A stretch of 64,000 nt of DNA from Marinirhabdus sp963793275 (GCA_963793275.1 CAWBZL010000001.1:372001-436000), one strand, 5' to 3'; numbered from the stretch's first letter, positions 38,417 to 46,014 are shown. Numbers and translations are program-made. Notes: generated by a model from the letters alone, not told the origin.

Positions 38417-38796
38417 GTTAATCTAATTTTTTTGGTCGTTTGAAAATTACAAATTCTAATTGGAAATCTACTGTGGTTTTCCTTCCCAAAAGTTTTCCAA
38501 ATTCTTTCCAACGACTTCCCAGGTCAATTATGAGTCAACTTCCTTTATTTGCCATTGTATTGTTGATCGCCCGAGCGTAATAGGGTTTACGATTATTTCA
38601 ACAGTACATACTGGAGTCGCAAAGTAACGTGATAAGACCATTTGAGAAGTAATCCAACACACGGTACTTCTGCGCTCCAAACTTCTCAACTGAAGAGCGT
38701 GCTCTTCCCTTAAATGTATGGCTTCCACCCTAGCCCATAAAACTGAGCAAAGACTCGGACGGCCATACTTATGTTCAATTTTTAAATATAACTAAA
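38417..38796. other. 380-bp region with inverted repeats, no gene seen
   Basis: No convincing reading frame; a 66-codon minus-strand frame has odd composition and I do not trust it. The sequence has several inverted repeats: GAAGAGC-GT-GCTCTTC at about 38692-38707 (perfect), GTATGGC (38716-38722) with GGCCATAC (38761-38768), and ACTTCTC/GAGAAGT pairs. This could be the end of a decayed element or a structured leader for the gene at 38797. Confidence 0.4.
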
Positions 38797-38967
38797 ATGA
38801 AAAAGCTATCATATATCATGCTTTCTGTGATGTTAAGCACCTACATATTTTCGTGCACCCCAGAGAGCCAAATTAACACCGCTAATGAGGTTGCCTGTTG
38901 CGATGGAAATGGTCACATACCTCCTCCACCGCCCCCTCCTCCACCGCCACCAAATGGCGATGATTAA
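38797..38967 (+). CDS. Small lipoprotein with polyproline tail
   Basis: 56 codons. The product starts MKKLSYIMLSVMLSTYIFSC, an SPII signal with Cys 20 as the lipid site. It continues TPESQINTANEVACCDGNGHI, then eleven consecutive prolines and NGDD. The proline run uses mixed codons (CCT, CCA, CCG, CCC), so it is not a simple DNA repeat and has probably been kept by selection. Eleven prolines would need EF-P for translation. It lies 30 bases before the histidine kinase and is likely its first operon partner. Function unknown; an envelope-stress or ligand-sensing accessory is possible. Confidence 0.68.
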   Translation: MKKLSYIMLSVMLSTYIFSCTPESQINTANEVACCDGNGHIPPPPPPPPPPPNGDD

Positions 38968-38997
38968 TATCTAAGATTAAGTTCTTACTTTAGAGGA

Positions 38998-40664
38998 ATG
39001 AAAAGAATCAAATTTTCATTCCTCTTTTTTTCTGGCTTTTGGGCTGTATCCTTGTTATAGCACCATCCCAACCATTATATTCACAACAATCTGTAGACAG
39101 TACCACTTATTTTTACAATAAAATTATTAACCCCCAAACACCCGAAGATCTACCCAAGGGCTATGCTTATTTTAAGAGACAAAAGGAAAAACTTCTTTTA
39201 AAACAGGATACGTTAGGCGCAATTTATGCACTACGGATGCTTGCCATGGCCGAATTTGAAATGGGCCGCACCTATGCCAGTGAAAATACAGCTATAAATA
39301 CTATAGCTCTTTTAGACGGATCCTCTAAAGAGATTAAAATAGCGGCAGATGCCGAAATTGGGATGTACAATCATCTAGGTATGATTTACAATATCACAGA
39401 CCAACCAGGCAAAGCAGTAAAAACATATACAATCGCCTTAAAAAAAGCAACCCAATTGGGAGACAGTATTACGTTGCTTAATAATATGGCTAATTCATAT
39501 AAAGATCTTAAACAGTATAGAAAGGCTATTTCAATATTAGAATGGGTCTATGAAAAAAGCGTCGGTCAAAAAAATAAGGTTAAAGTGGCTAGAGCCTTGG
39601 ATAACTTAGGGAATGTACAGGCTAAAGCAGGATATACACAAGGGCTTACTAATATGCTAGAAGCCTTGGATCTTAGAAAAGAAACGATGGATAATAGTGA
39701 GTTATTTGTAAGCTGTAAACATCTTAGCGAATATTATAAAAATACAGGTGATCCTACATCTGCTCGCTATTATGCGAGCTTAGGAAAAGAAGTTGCAAAT
39801 CAGGTAAGTGTGGGGTATAAAAAGGAGGGACTTGCGCAATATTTACGGTTGAGTGATGATCAAGATATCGTTGAATATATGCGCATAGATGATAGTCTTT
39901 CCAACGCTACATTACAACAAGACAAAAAATTTGCAAGTATAGAATATGATTTTACAAAAGAGAAAGAGCGTACACAAGCTGCAGAAATAGCAAAAGAAAA
40001 AGAACGCCGGCAAAAAAGCATCTTTCAATTGATTGGGGTCTGCATTGGTTTGCTTGCCATAGCTTTATTTTTCGTGTTAAGATTTCGCCATAAAAAAGAA
40101 AAAACTGAGCAGCTATACCAGACAGAATCCCGTATTTCTAAAAAAGTACATGATGAAGTGGCCAACGAACTATATGGAATTATGGCTAAAATTCAAACGT
40201 CCCCAAATACAGACGAAGCCCTCCTTGACGATCTGGAATCTATTTACAATAAAACCCGGGACATCTCCAAAGAAAATAGCCTGATACAGATAGATGCAGA
40301 CTTCGACCTGGTGCTTATTGGGCTTTTACAAAATTACCAAAGTGATACAGTAAATGTGATTACGAAAAATATAGCGACTGTGAATTGGGCTTCGATAGAT
40401 GATCATAAAAAGATAACTCTTTACAGGATACTACAAGAATTAATGACCAATATGCGAAAGCACAGCAAGGCAACAGTGGTGGTTATCACTGCGAATCAAT
40501 TGGGGAAAAAACTGGATTTCACCTATACCGATAATGGGGTGGGAAGTGAACTAAAAAAGGGCAATGGCCTCCTTAATACGGAAAACCGTATTCGGTCTGT
40601 AAAAGGAACTATTATATTTGACTCCACTATTAATAAAGGATTCACAGCTAAAATAAGTCTATAA
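38998..40664 (+). CDS. TPR sensor histidine kinase (start affected by a T-run)
   Basis: Sensor kinase of about 541 residues from 39039 (TTG); upstream, an ATG at 38998 gives a perfect signal peptide MKRIKFSFLFFFWLLGC only if the seven-T run at 39025 had eight T. Order: signal peptide, TPR-like helical repeats in the periplasm (NHLGMIYNITDQPGKAVKTY; NMANSYKDLKQYRKAISILE; DNLGNVQAKAG), coiled coil, transmembrane helix (QLIGVCIGLLAIALFFVL), then a HisKA_3-like dimerisation segment with phospho-accepting His in KKVHDEVANELYG (His 371 from TTG) and an HATPase domain (N box LQELMTNMRKHSKA, G box GVGSELKKGNGL). The cognate regulator starts one base after the stop codon. Confidence 0.85.
40577..40590 (+). 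promoter_or_regulatory. Palindromic operator TACGG-N4-CCGTA, site B (inside kinase gene)
   Basis: TACGGAAAACCGTA lies in the last part of the kinase coding region. A perfect -7 element TATATTTG follows at 40613-40620, 33 bp centre to centre, and the response-regulator ATG is at 40666. This predicts an internal, autoregulated promoter for the regulator. Confidence 0.6.
40613..40620 (+). promoter_or_regulatory. -7 element TATATTTG behind operator B
   Basis: Exact TAnnTTTG match. Predicted transcript start is near 40626, leaving a 40-base leader before the regulator gene. Confidence 0.5.
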
Positions 40665-40665
40665 T

Positions 40666-41331
40666 ATGTTTACAAAAGTGTTGGTCTCGGACGATTTGGG
40701 CAGTATCAATTCGGGGGTGTCCAGTGTACTAAAAGAAATGGGCGTTCATGACATCATTCAGGTCCAGTATTGTGATGATGCTTATCTCAAAATAAAGAGC
40801 GCCGCACTACACGAAGCACCTATCCAATTATTGATTACAGACCTATCGTTCGTACCAGATCACAGAGAGCAAAATTTCACCTCTGGAGAAGAATTGGTGG
40901 CCATTCTAAAAAAAGAACACCCCGAGCTTAAAATACTAGTGTATTCTGTGGAAGACCGCACCCAACTCATTAAAAGGCTCATTAACGATTTAAAAATTGA
41001 TGGATTTGTGAGCAAAGGAAGAAATGGTCTTACCCAATTAAACGAAGCTATTAGTACTGTGGCAAATGGTGGTATTTACCTTTCACCACAAGTAAACCAA
41101 CTGCTAAACCAAAATGAACGATTAGAAATAGATGATTTCGACGTAGAATTGATGCGCTTATTATCTCTGGGAAAATCGCAAGAGGAAATAAGTAGCAGTT
41201 TTAAACAAAGCAACATTTCCCCCAGTAGCCTGAGCACTATTGAAAAACGATTGAACCGGCTGCGTATTCAATTCAAGGCCAACAATGCGATCCATTTGGT
41301 GAGTATTGTGAAAGATCTGGGGTTAATTTAA
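40666..41331 (+). CDS. LuxR/NarL-like response regulator
   Basis: 221 residues. Receiver domain at about 1-130 with the acidic pair SDD (8-10), phospho-acceptor Asp 59 in LLITDLSF and the conserved Lys in VSKGRNG. The C-terminal helix-turn-helix region (about 155-221) is LuxR-like but divergent: the recognition region is SISPSSLSTIEKRLNRLRIQ-like, with a longer first helix MRLLSLGKSQEEISSSF. It starts one base after the kinase gene, so the two form a classical pair. Four palindromes nearby are proposed as its DNA sites. It also has its own predicted promoter (site B). Confidence 0.85.
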   Translation: MFTKVLVSDDLGSINSGVSSVLKEMGVHDIIQVQYCDDAYLKIKSAALHEAPIQLLITDLSFVPDHREQNFTSGEELVAILKKEHPELKILVYSVEDRTQLIKRLINDLKIDGFVSKGRNGLTQLNEAISTVANGGIYLSPQVNQLLNQNERLEIDDFDVELMRLLSLGKSQEEISSSFKQSNISPSSLSTIEKRLNRLRIQFKANNAIHLVSIVKDLGLI

Positions 41332-41338
41332 TTCCACC

Positions 41339-41352
41339 TACGGATACCCGTA
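41339..41352 (+). promoter_or_regulatory. Palindromic operator TACGG-N4-CCGTA, site C
   Basis: TACGGATACCCGTA. A -7-like TAAACTTG lies at 41375-41382, exactly 33 bp centre to centre. It is followed by a terminator but no reading frame, so it may drive a small RNA. Confidence 0.6.
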
Positions 41353-41387
41353 AAAGAATTCCATAAAATAAAACTAAACTTGTAGTG

Positions 41388-41453
41388 TTGAATAGCCAAA
41401 CGGCTTTCACATTGGGGAGCATTGAAAAGACACTGTAACAGGTGTCTTTTTTT
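41388..41453 (+). ncRNA. Candidate operator-controlled small RNA
   Basis: Between the predicted transcript start after the TAAACTTG element (41375-41382) and a strong terminator there are about 65 bases with no ATG. They include a small GCC-AAAC-GGC hairpin (about 41394-41403). The terminator could instead belong to the response-regulator gene, in which case there is no separate RNA. Confidence 0.35.
41425..41453 (+). terminator. Rho-independent terminator
   Basis: AAAAGACAC (41425-41433) and GTGTCTTTT (41442-41450) form a 9-bp stem around an 8-nt loop, followed by TTT. It separates the two-component unit from the next operon. Confidence 0.8.
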
Positions 41454-41459
41454 GTGAAT

Positions 41460-41473
41460 TACGGAATACCGTA
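41460..41473 (+). promoter_or_regulatory. Palindromic operator TACGG-N4-CCGTA, site D
   Basis: TACGGAATACCGTA. A perfect -7 element TAGGTTTG lies at 41496-41503, 33 bp centre to centre; the first gene of the downstream operon starts at 41527, about 18 bases after the predicted transcript start. Confidence 0.68.
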
Positions 41474-41495
41474 AAGAATACCAAAAAACGATTTG

Positions 41496-41503
41496 TAGGT
41501 TTG
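41496..41503 (+). promoter_or_regulatory. -7 element TAGGTTTG behind operator D
   Basis: Exact TAnnTTTG match. No -33 TTG at the normal place; the palindrome occupies the space where an activator would replace it. Confidence 0.55.
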
Positions 41504-41526
41504 GTTAATATTAATCAAAAAGTACG

Positions 41527-41760
41527 ATGAAACCAACCAATAAAAAATCAGACGCAAAGGAAAGATTTATGGAAACCTATAAAACCCACACTGAAAATGA
41601 ATTACTTGTGGAATTAATTTGGAACCTTAAGCGTAATTATCACTTACAAGAGAAAGTAAGACAGAACACCTCAAAACTAGTCTGGTGGTTAATCGCAATA
41701 CCATTTATCGCAGGAGCTTTTATAGCATTCCTAGCACTTGCAGGAATTGCCTCCATATAA
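41527..41760 (+). CDS. Small membrane protein, first gene of the operator-D operon
   Basis: 77 residues. A charged N-terminal half (KKSDAKERFMETYKTHTENELLVELIW) is followed by a long hydrophobic C-terminal helix or hairpin (LVWWLIAIPFIAGAFIAFLALAGIASI). No family recognised. It lies directly downstream of operator D and its -7 element, and begins a run of seven same-strand genes with short gaps. Probably an inner-membrane protein with its charged part in the cytoplasm. Confidence 0.68.
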   Translation: MKPTNKKSDAKERFMETYKTHTENELLVELIWNLKRNYHLQEKVRQNTSKLVWWLIAIPFIAGAFIAFLALAGIASI

Positions 41761-41832
41761 CCTGGTTTCAATTAATAATACAAGTTACCTACCAAAATAG
41801 CAGGATTAAATAACAAATGAAATCAACTCCCT

Positions 41833-42552
41833 ATGAATAAAATAATACTCATTATTCTTCTTTCCATTTTACTCATCCCAAAATCCCAAGCCCAAGATGA
41901 TGGTTTGCTTGAAGCAGCAGTAGGTCTGGCAGCTATTGGTACTGCAATATTTGTGGGGGTAGACCAAATGAAAGAACAAGCCGAACTGAACGCTACCGAA
42001 TGGTTGTTAAACAATCATCCTGAAATGAATAGCTTTTCGTTAAAAACCCTCTCATTTGACGGTAAAAAAGCAAAAGATATGTCTTCGGTATCAGTCATCA
42101 CTTATAAAATTCAGGAATTTCAACTACGTGACAAACCGGAGCTGGACGGTAAAAAATATGTTCTATTCGGGTTTACCAGTTATGGATGGGCCAATGAAAG
42201 TGGTGTTGATCTAAACCGTATTATCTGGTATATGATTGATTCTGATGAATGGATGAATATGATGGTAGCATATATAAAAACAGCTTCTTCTGAACGTGAT
42301 GATGCTACAATAAAAGAACGTCTACGAACGGGTAAAATTGTAAACAAAGGAATTAAAGAAGGGTTTGATTACACCATTCCCTTTTATCGATTGGATGGAG
42401 ATATGTATGCAGTAAGAGATTATAATGAGATGATGAGATTAATATACAACGAACGCTCCCTTGGCATCTATCTTAAAGAGACAGAAAATTTAGTGCAAAT
42501 CGGGCGTGGGGATATTATAGATATTCATGAGTTTTTTACGGAGGAGGATTAA
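41833..42552 (+). CDS. Secreted protein of unknown function
   Basis: 239 residues. Signal peptide at residues 1-20 (LIPKSQA). An alanine/glycine-rich hydrophobic segment follows (LEAAVGLAAIGTAIFVGV), which could be a second membrane helix. The rest is a soluble domain with ITYKIQEFQLRDKPELDGKKYV and FFTEED at the end. No family recognised. Second gene of the operator-D operon. Confidence 0.7.
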   Translation: MNKIILIILLSILLIPKSQAQDDGLLEAAVGLAAIGTAIFVGVDQMKEQAELNATEWLLNNHPEMNSFSLKTLSFDGKKAKDMSSVSVITYKIQEFQLRDKPELDGKKYVLFGFTSYGWANESGVDLNRIIWYMIDSDEWMNMMVAYIKTASSERDDATIKERLRTGKIVNKGIKEGFDYTIPFYRLDGDMYAVRDYNEMMRLIYNERSLGIYLKETENLVQIGRGDIIDIHEFFTEED

Positions 42553-42625
42553 ATATAAAAAAGAATCACAGTAAACTCGGCGAAGGAGATATTTTTTGTT
42601 TAAAAGCAATTTAAAAAATAAAAAA

Positions 42626-43021
42626 ATGTGGCATAAAATTATTGATGTATATGATTGGTTTGGAGAACTTGGGGAGCGTATTAAAGTTGTGAGAAATTTT
42701 AATAAAGCTGCAAAATTTGCCTTTGTAAGTGGCCAGGCACCAACGTTGCTACAAGTAAAAACAACAAGTGGAGATTCAAATTATCGACATGCTTTCTCCA
42801 AATGGATGGCTGGTGGTTTTCGTGTGAAAGCACTATCCGGGCAACCTTTACCCAAAAGTAACCTTATTGAAATTGCAAAAGTTGTACTCGACAATGAAGA
42901 ACTTGTTCGTAAACTTGTTGCTTTAGGATGGGATACGTTAGAAGTCCACGATAATAAAGGGTTTCAAGGGGTAAAGTTTTCATTAAAGGAGTATGCCAGA
43001 ATTGGTGGATTTTTAAATTAA
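42626..43021 (+). CDS. Soluble protein of unknown function
   Basis: 131 residues from the ATG at 42626; an in-frame TTG at 42596 would add ten residues rich in Lys/Asn and is less likely. Basic N-terminus (MWHKIIDVYDWFGELGERIK), then YRHAFSKWMAGGFRVKALSG and helical C-terminal parts (NEELVRKLVALGWDTLEVHD). No family recognised. It precedes the J-domain gene by 6 bases, which suggests they are translated together and may act together. Confidence 0.66.
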   Translation: MWHKIIDVYDWFGELGERIKVVRNFNKAAKFAFVSGQAPTLLQVKTTSGDSNYRHAFSKWMAGGFRVKALSGQPLPKSNLIEIAKVVLDNEELVRKLVALGWDTLEVHDNKGFQGVKFSLKEYARIGGFLN

Positions 43022-43027
43022 AATCAT

Positions 43028-43468
43028 ATGACAACTTTTTTGCAAATGGTAAAGGATTCAATTCAAACAGCAAACGAACAGATTATTCTTGATACCCAAT
43101 TACAAAACAGTGATGACTTTAATTGGTGGCTAATCGTTGCGTTAGCAGAGTTAGTTTTAATTCTTATTCTTTTAATTAAAGTAAAAAAGTCAAAAAAAGA
43201 AAGACTACTTGAAGATGATGGTTTTGATAAGCTAAGAAAAGCAAAGTCACAAGACATTGATATGACAAACCTCATGAATAGTATCAACTCTTCCAGAGAT
43301 TTATATAAAGAACTGAGTCGAAAATGTCATCCAGATAGATTCCAAGACGAATTAATTAAAAACAAAGCCGATAAAATTTTTCAAGAAATTTCAAAAAACA
43401 AAAGAAACTACGCTAAACTAGTTGAATTAAAACTAGTAGCTAAAGAACAGCTAAACCTTAAATTTTAA
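43028..43468 (+). CDS. Membrane-anchored J-domain-like protein
   Basis: 146 residues. A transmembrane helix at about residues 34-56 (WLIVALAELVLILILLIKV) is followed by a charged linker and a J-domain-like segment (about 90-146). The invariant HPD tripeptide of DnaJ co-chaperones is present in YKELSRKCHPDRF, preceded by a helix-II-like stretch and followed by a helix-III-like KADKIFQEISKNKRNYAKL. Helix I of a classical J domain is not clear, so it may be a compact variant. It would recruit an Hsp70 (DnaK) at the membrane. It lies within an operon of unknown genes. Confidence 0.72.
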   Translation: MTTFLQMVKDSIQTANEQIILDTQLQNSDDFNWWLIVALAELVLILILLIKVKKSKKERLLEDDGFDKLRKAKSQDIDMTNLMNSINSSRDLYKELSRKCHPDRFQDELIKNKADKIFQEISKNKRNYAKLVELKLVAKEQLNLKF

Positions 43469-43479
43469 GCCTAATAATT

Positions 43480-43677
43480 ATGGAACAAGCATTACCTCTC
43501 ATTTTACTAGTACTAAGAATAGTGATTACAATTTACTGTGTAAATAAAGCAGGAGATCTAAACCGAAGCAAGGGTGGCTGGGGAATATTTGCATTTTTAT
43601 TACCCATAGTGGCGTTGATTTGGATTCAATTTATGAAACCTAAAATGGTTTGGGATGACCAAAGTGGGGAAAAGTGA
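43480..43677 (+). CDS. Small two-helix membrane protein
   Basis: 65 residues. Two hydrophobic helices (LPLILLVLRIVITIYCV and WGIFAFLLPIVALIWIQF) are joined by a short polar loop (NKAGDLNRSKGG). The hairpin layout resembles the PLDc_N-like or DUF-type small membrane proteins, but no family is certain. It is 11 bases after the J-domain gene. Confidence 0.6.
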   Translation: MEQALPLILLVLRIVITIYCVNKAGDLNRSKGGWGIFAFLLPIVALIWIQFMKPKMVWDDQSGEK

Positions 43678-43720
43678 TACTAAACATTACAACTATATCA
43701 ACAAATTTAAACTAACTAAC

Positions 43721-43945
43721 ATGAGAAACTATCAATGTAAAAAATGTGCAACTTTAGTTCAAAGTAATACACAACCCGCTAGCGCAAATTGTCCATCAGG
43801 CTCTTTTCATCAATGGCAGAATTTAGGAGAAACTGGAGAGAGAAACTATCAACGCAAAAAGTGCGCGACTGTTCTTAAAAGTAAAAATCAACCCGCCTCC
43901 GCTGGTTGTCCATCAGGGAGTTTTCATCAATGGTCTAAACTTTAA
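43721..43945 (+). CDS. Tandem zinc-ribbon-like protein
   Basis: 74 residues from the ATG at 43721; a longer upstream frame overlaps the previous gene and is not preferred. It consists of two copies of a roughly 37-residue unit: RNYQ-C-KKCAT...S-QPASA-CPSGSFHQW. Each copy has CxxC-type cysteines followed by C-P-x-G-x-x-H-x-W, suggesting a zinc ribbon. In the second copy the first cysteine is Arg (YQRKKC), so that site may be impaired. No known family recalled with certainty. Confidence 0.68.
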   Translation: MRNYQCKKCATLVQSNTQPASANCPSGSFHQWQNLGETGERNYQRKKCATVLKSKNQPASAGCPSGSFHQWSKL

Positions 43946-43962
43946 TCCATATTTCTAAACTA

Positions 43963-44331
43963 ATGATTATGAAAAGCCCATTATTTCTATTTTTATTGCT
44001 TTTGGCAACGCTATCCACAGTTCCCCTCCAAGCACAATCCATAAGCTGCCAGAAACTTTTTGAAATTGTCACTGAAGACTACGAAAGCAAAGACGAAGTA
44101 ACCTGCTATGCTTCTACCATGCTTACCAAAGCCACCTATTACCAACTGGAAGGAATGGGTTTTGTAGTAGGCTATTTAAAAAGCAGCGACTATGACATCT
44201 ACGGTAAACCCTATATTTTTTGTGGAATTTCATCTGCTCGCTGGCGTTCTTTTAAATCGGCAGGACTTTATGGCTCCTGGGGAAAGGCATTTCATGAATA
44301 TATCAGGGAATATACTTGTGACTGTAACTAA
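43963..44331 (+). CDS. Secreted KTSC-like small protein
   Basis: 122 residues; starts at 43963 or at the in-frame ATG at 43969. Signal peptide ends about residue 24 (PLQAQ). Mature part has six cysteines and a C-terminal segment YIFCGISSARWRSFKSAGLYGSWGKAFHEYIREYTCDC, whose pattern resembles KTSC domains (Y-x-F-x-x-I/V...W...F...I-R-x-x-Y). A true KTSC gene lies at 47289. The extra cysteines suggest disulfides. This is the last gene of the operator-D run. Confidence 0.62.
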   Translation: MIMKSPLFLFLLLLATLSTVPLQAQSISCQKLFEIVTEDYESKDEVTCYASTMLTKATYYQLEGMGFVVGYLKSSDYDIYGKPYIFCGISSARWRSFKSAGLYGSWGKAFHEYIREYTCDCN

Positions 44332-44445
44332 AATGGTTTTTTGTAGTAGAGAATACCCTTCAAGTTGATTGAATTTACGTGATTACACTTAGTTCATACT
44401 GATTGTGAATTTCTATATTTACAAAACATCAGTATATAAAAATTT

Positions 44446-46014
44446 ATGGCCAAAAAGAATACCAACAAAAAAGAAAAATCAATCGAAGAAAGCCTTTGGG
44501 CTTCTGCGAACAAACTACGGGGCTCGGTAGAGAGTGCCGAATATAAACACGTAGTACTCGGACTCATCTTCCTAAAATTCGCAAGTGACAAGTTTGAAGC
44601 CAAACGCGCATCCCTGATTGCCGATGGCAAAGAAAAGTATTTGGAGATGAAGGAGTTTTACAACCAGAGCAATGTGTTTTACCTTGCGGAAACGTCGCGG
44701 TGGAACTACATCATGAAGCACGCCAAGCAAGACGATATTGCGCTTAAGATTGATACCGCACTGCATACCATTGAAAAGAACAACCCTAGCTTAAAAGGTG
44801 CCTTACCAGACAATTATTTTAGCCGTTTGCAATTGGACAAAAGTAAACTGGCTTCTTTACTCGATACTATTAATAAAATAGACACACAGAGAGACGAAGC
44901 TCAAGACATTGTGGGACGGGTGTACGAGTATTTTCTCTCCAAGTTTGCCTTAGCAGAAGGAAAAGGGAAAGGCGAGTTTTACACCCCTAAAAGCATAGTA
45001 AACCTTATTGCCGAGATGATAGAACCCTACAAAGGCATTATCTATGACCCTGCCTGTGGTTCTGGGGGTATGTTTGTACAGTCTATAAAATTTATAGAGA
45101 GCCATCACGGAAACAAACAGGAAGTTTCTATCTACGGACAAGAATATACCAACACCACCTATAAGCTGGCTAAAATGAATCTTGCCATTCGGGGTATTGC
45201 CGCAAACTTAGGCGAAAAGGCAGCCGATACCTTTGGGCAAGACCAACACCCCGATTTAAAAGCAGATTACATCATGGCCAACCCACCCTTTAACCAAAAA
45301 GACTGGCGGGGTGTAAATGAGTTGGTGGACGACTCGCGCTGGATGGGGTATGAAGTGCCTCCCAAGAGTAACGCCAACTATGGTTGGATCTTGAACATGG
45401 TAAGCAAGCTCTCTGAAAATGGTGTGGCAGGTTTTATCTTGGCAAATGGTGCCTTATCTGGTGGCGGCGAGGAATATAAAATACGGCGTAAGCTGATAGA
45501 AAATAATCTGGTAGAAGCCATTGTGATTTTACCCCGTGCAATGTTTTATACTACAGATATTAGCGTAACGCTCTGGATTTTAAATAAAAATAAAAGAAGC
45601 CATACAAAAGATATTGGTGATGCCAAAAGACAGCTTCGCAACCGAGAGGAAGAAGTATTGTTTATGGATTTACGTCAAATAGGCATCCCTTTTGAAAAGA
45701 AGTTTATACAGTTTAGCGAAGCACAAATTAGCGACATTGCTAAAACCTACCACGATTGGCAGCAACAGGACAACCATTATAAAGATATACCCGAATATTG
45801 CTATAGTGCCACGAAAGCAGAAATTGAAAAAAAAGATTTCTCACTGGTGCCCAGCAAGTACATTGAATTTGTAAACCGAGATGAAAATATAGACTTCGAT
45901 GAGAAAATGACCTTACTAAAAACAGAAATGACCAATTTGCTAAAAGATGAAGCAAAATCAAAAGTCGAATTATTAAATGTGTTTAAAGAGTTAGGGTATG
46001 AGATCAAGCTATAA
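44446..46014 (+). CDS. hsdM: Type I restriction-modification methyltransferase subunit
   Basis: 522 residues, N6-adenine methyltransferase of a type I system. HsdM_N helical domain at about residues 12-150 (SIEESLWASANKLRGSVE), SAM motif I DPACGSGGMF near residue 201 and catalytic motif NPPF near residue 278. The C-terminal helical part follows. HsdM2S methylates the recognition site; with HsdR it cuts unmodified DNA. Its stop overlaps the hsdS start by 17 bases. A -7-like TATATTTA lies at 44414. Confidence 0.95.
   Translation: MAKKNTNKKEKSIEESLWASANKLRGSVESAEYKHVVLGLIFLKFASDKFEAKRASLIADGKEKYLEMKEFYNQSNVFYLAETSRWNYIMKHAKQDDIALKIDTALHTIEKNNPSLKGALPDNYFSRLQLDKSKLASLLDTINKIDTQRDEAQDIVGRVYEYFLSKFALAEGKGKGEFYTPKSIVNLIAEMIEPYKGIIYDPACGSGGMFVQSIKFIESHHGNKQEVSIYGQEYTNTTYKLAKMNLAIRGIAANLGEKAADTFGQDQHPDLKADYIMANPPFNQKDWRGVNELVDDSRWMGYEVPPKSNANYGWILNMVSKLSENGVAGFILANGALSGGGEEYKIRRKLIENNLVEAIVILPRAMFYTTDISVTLWILNKNKRSHTKDIGDAKRQLRNREEEVLFMDLRQIGIPFEKKFIQFSEAQISDIAKTYHDWQQQDNHYKDIPEYCYSATKAEIEKKDFSLVPSKYIEFVNRDENIDFDEKMTLLKTEMTNLLKDEAKSKVELLNVFKELGYEIKL

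Noticed and set aside
38528..38728. 66-codon minus-strand frame upstream of the polyproline lipoprotein gene
   Set aside because: Arg/Ser-rich composition, no signal, no relation to known families, and it covers inverted repeats. More likely non-coding.
43655..43720. Longer start for the zinc-ribbon protein
   Set aside because: It overlaps the previous gene and adds a Lys/Asn/Tyr-rich stretch without similarity to the repeated unit.
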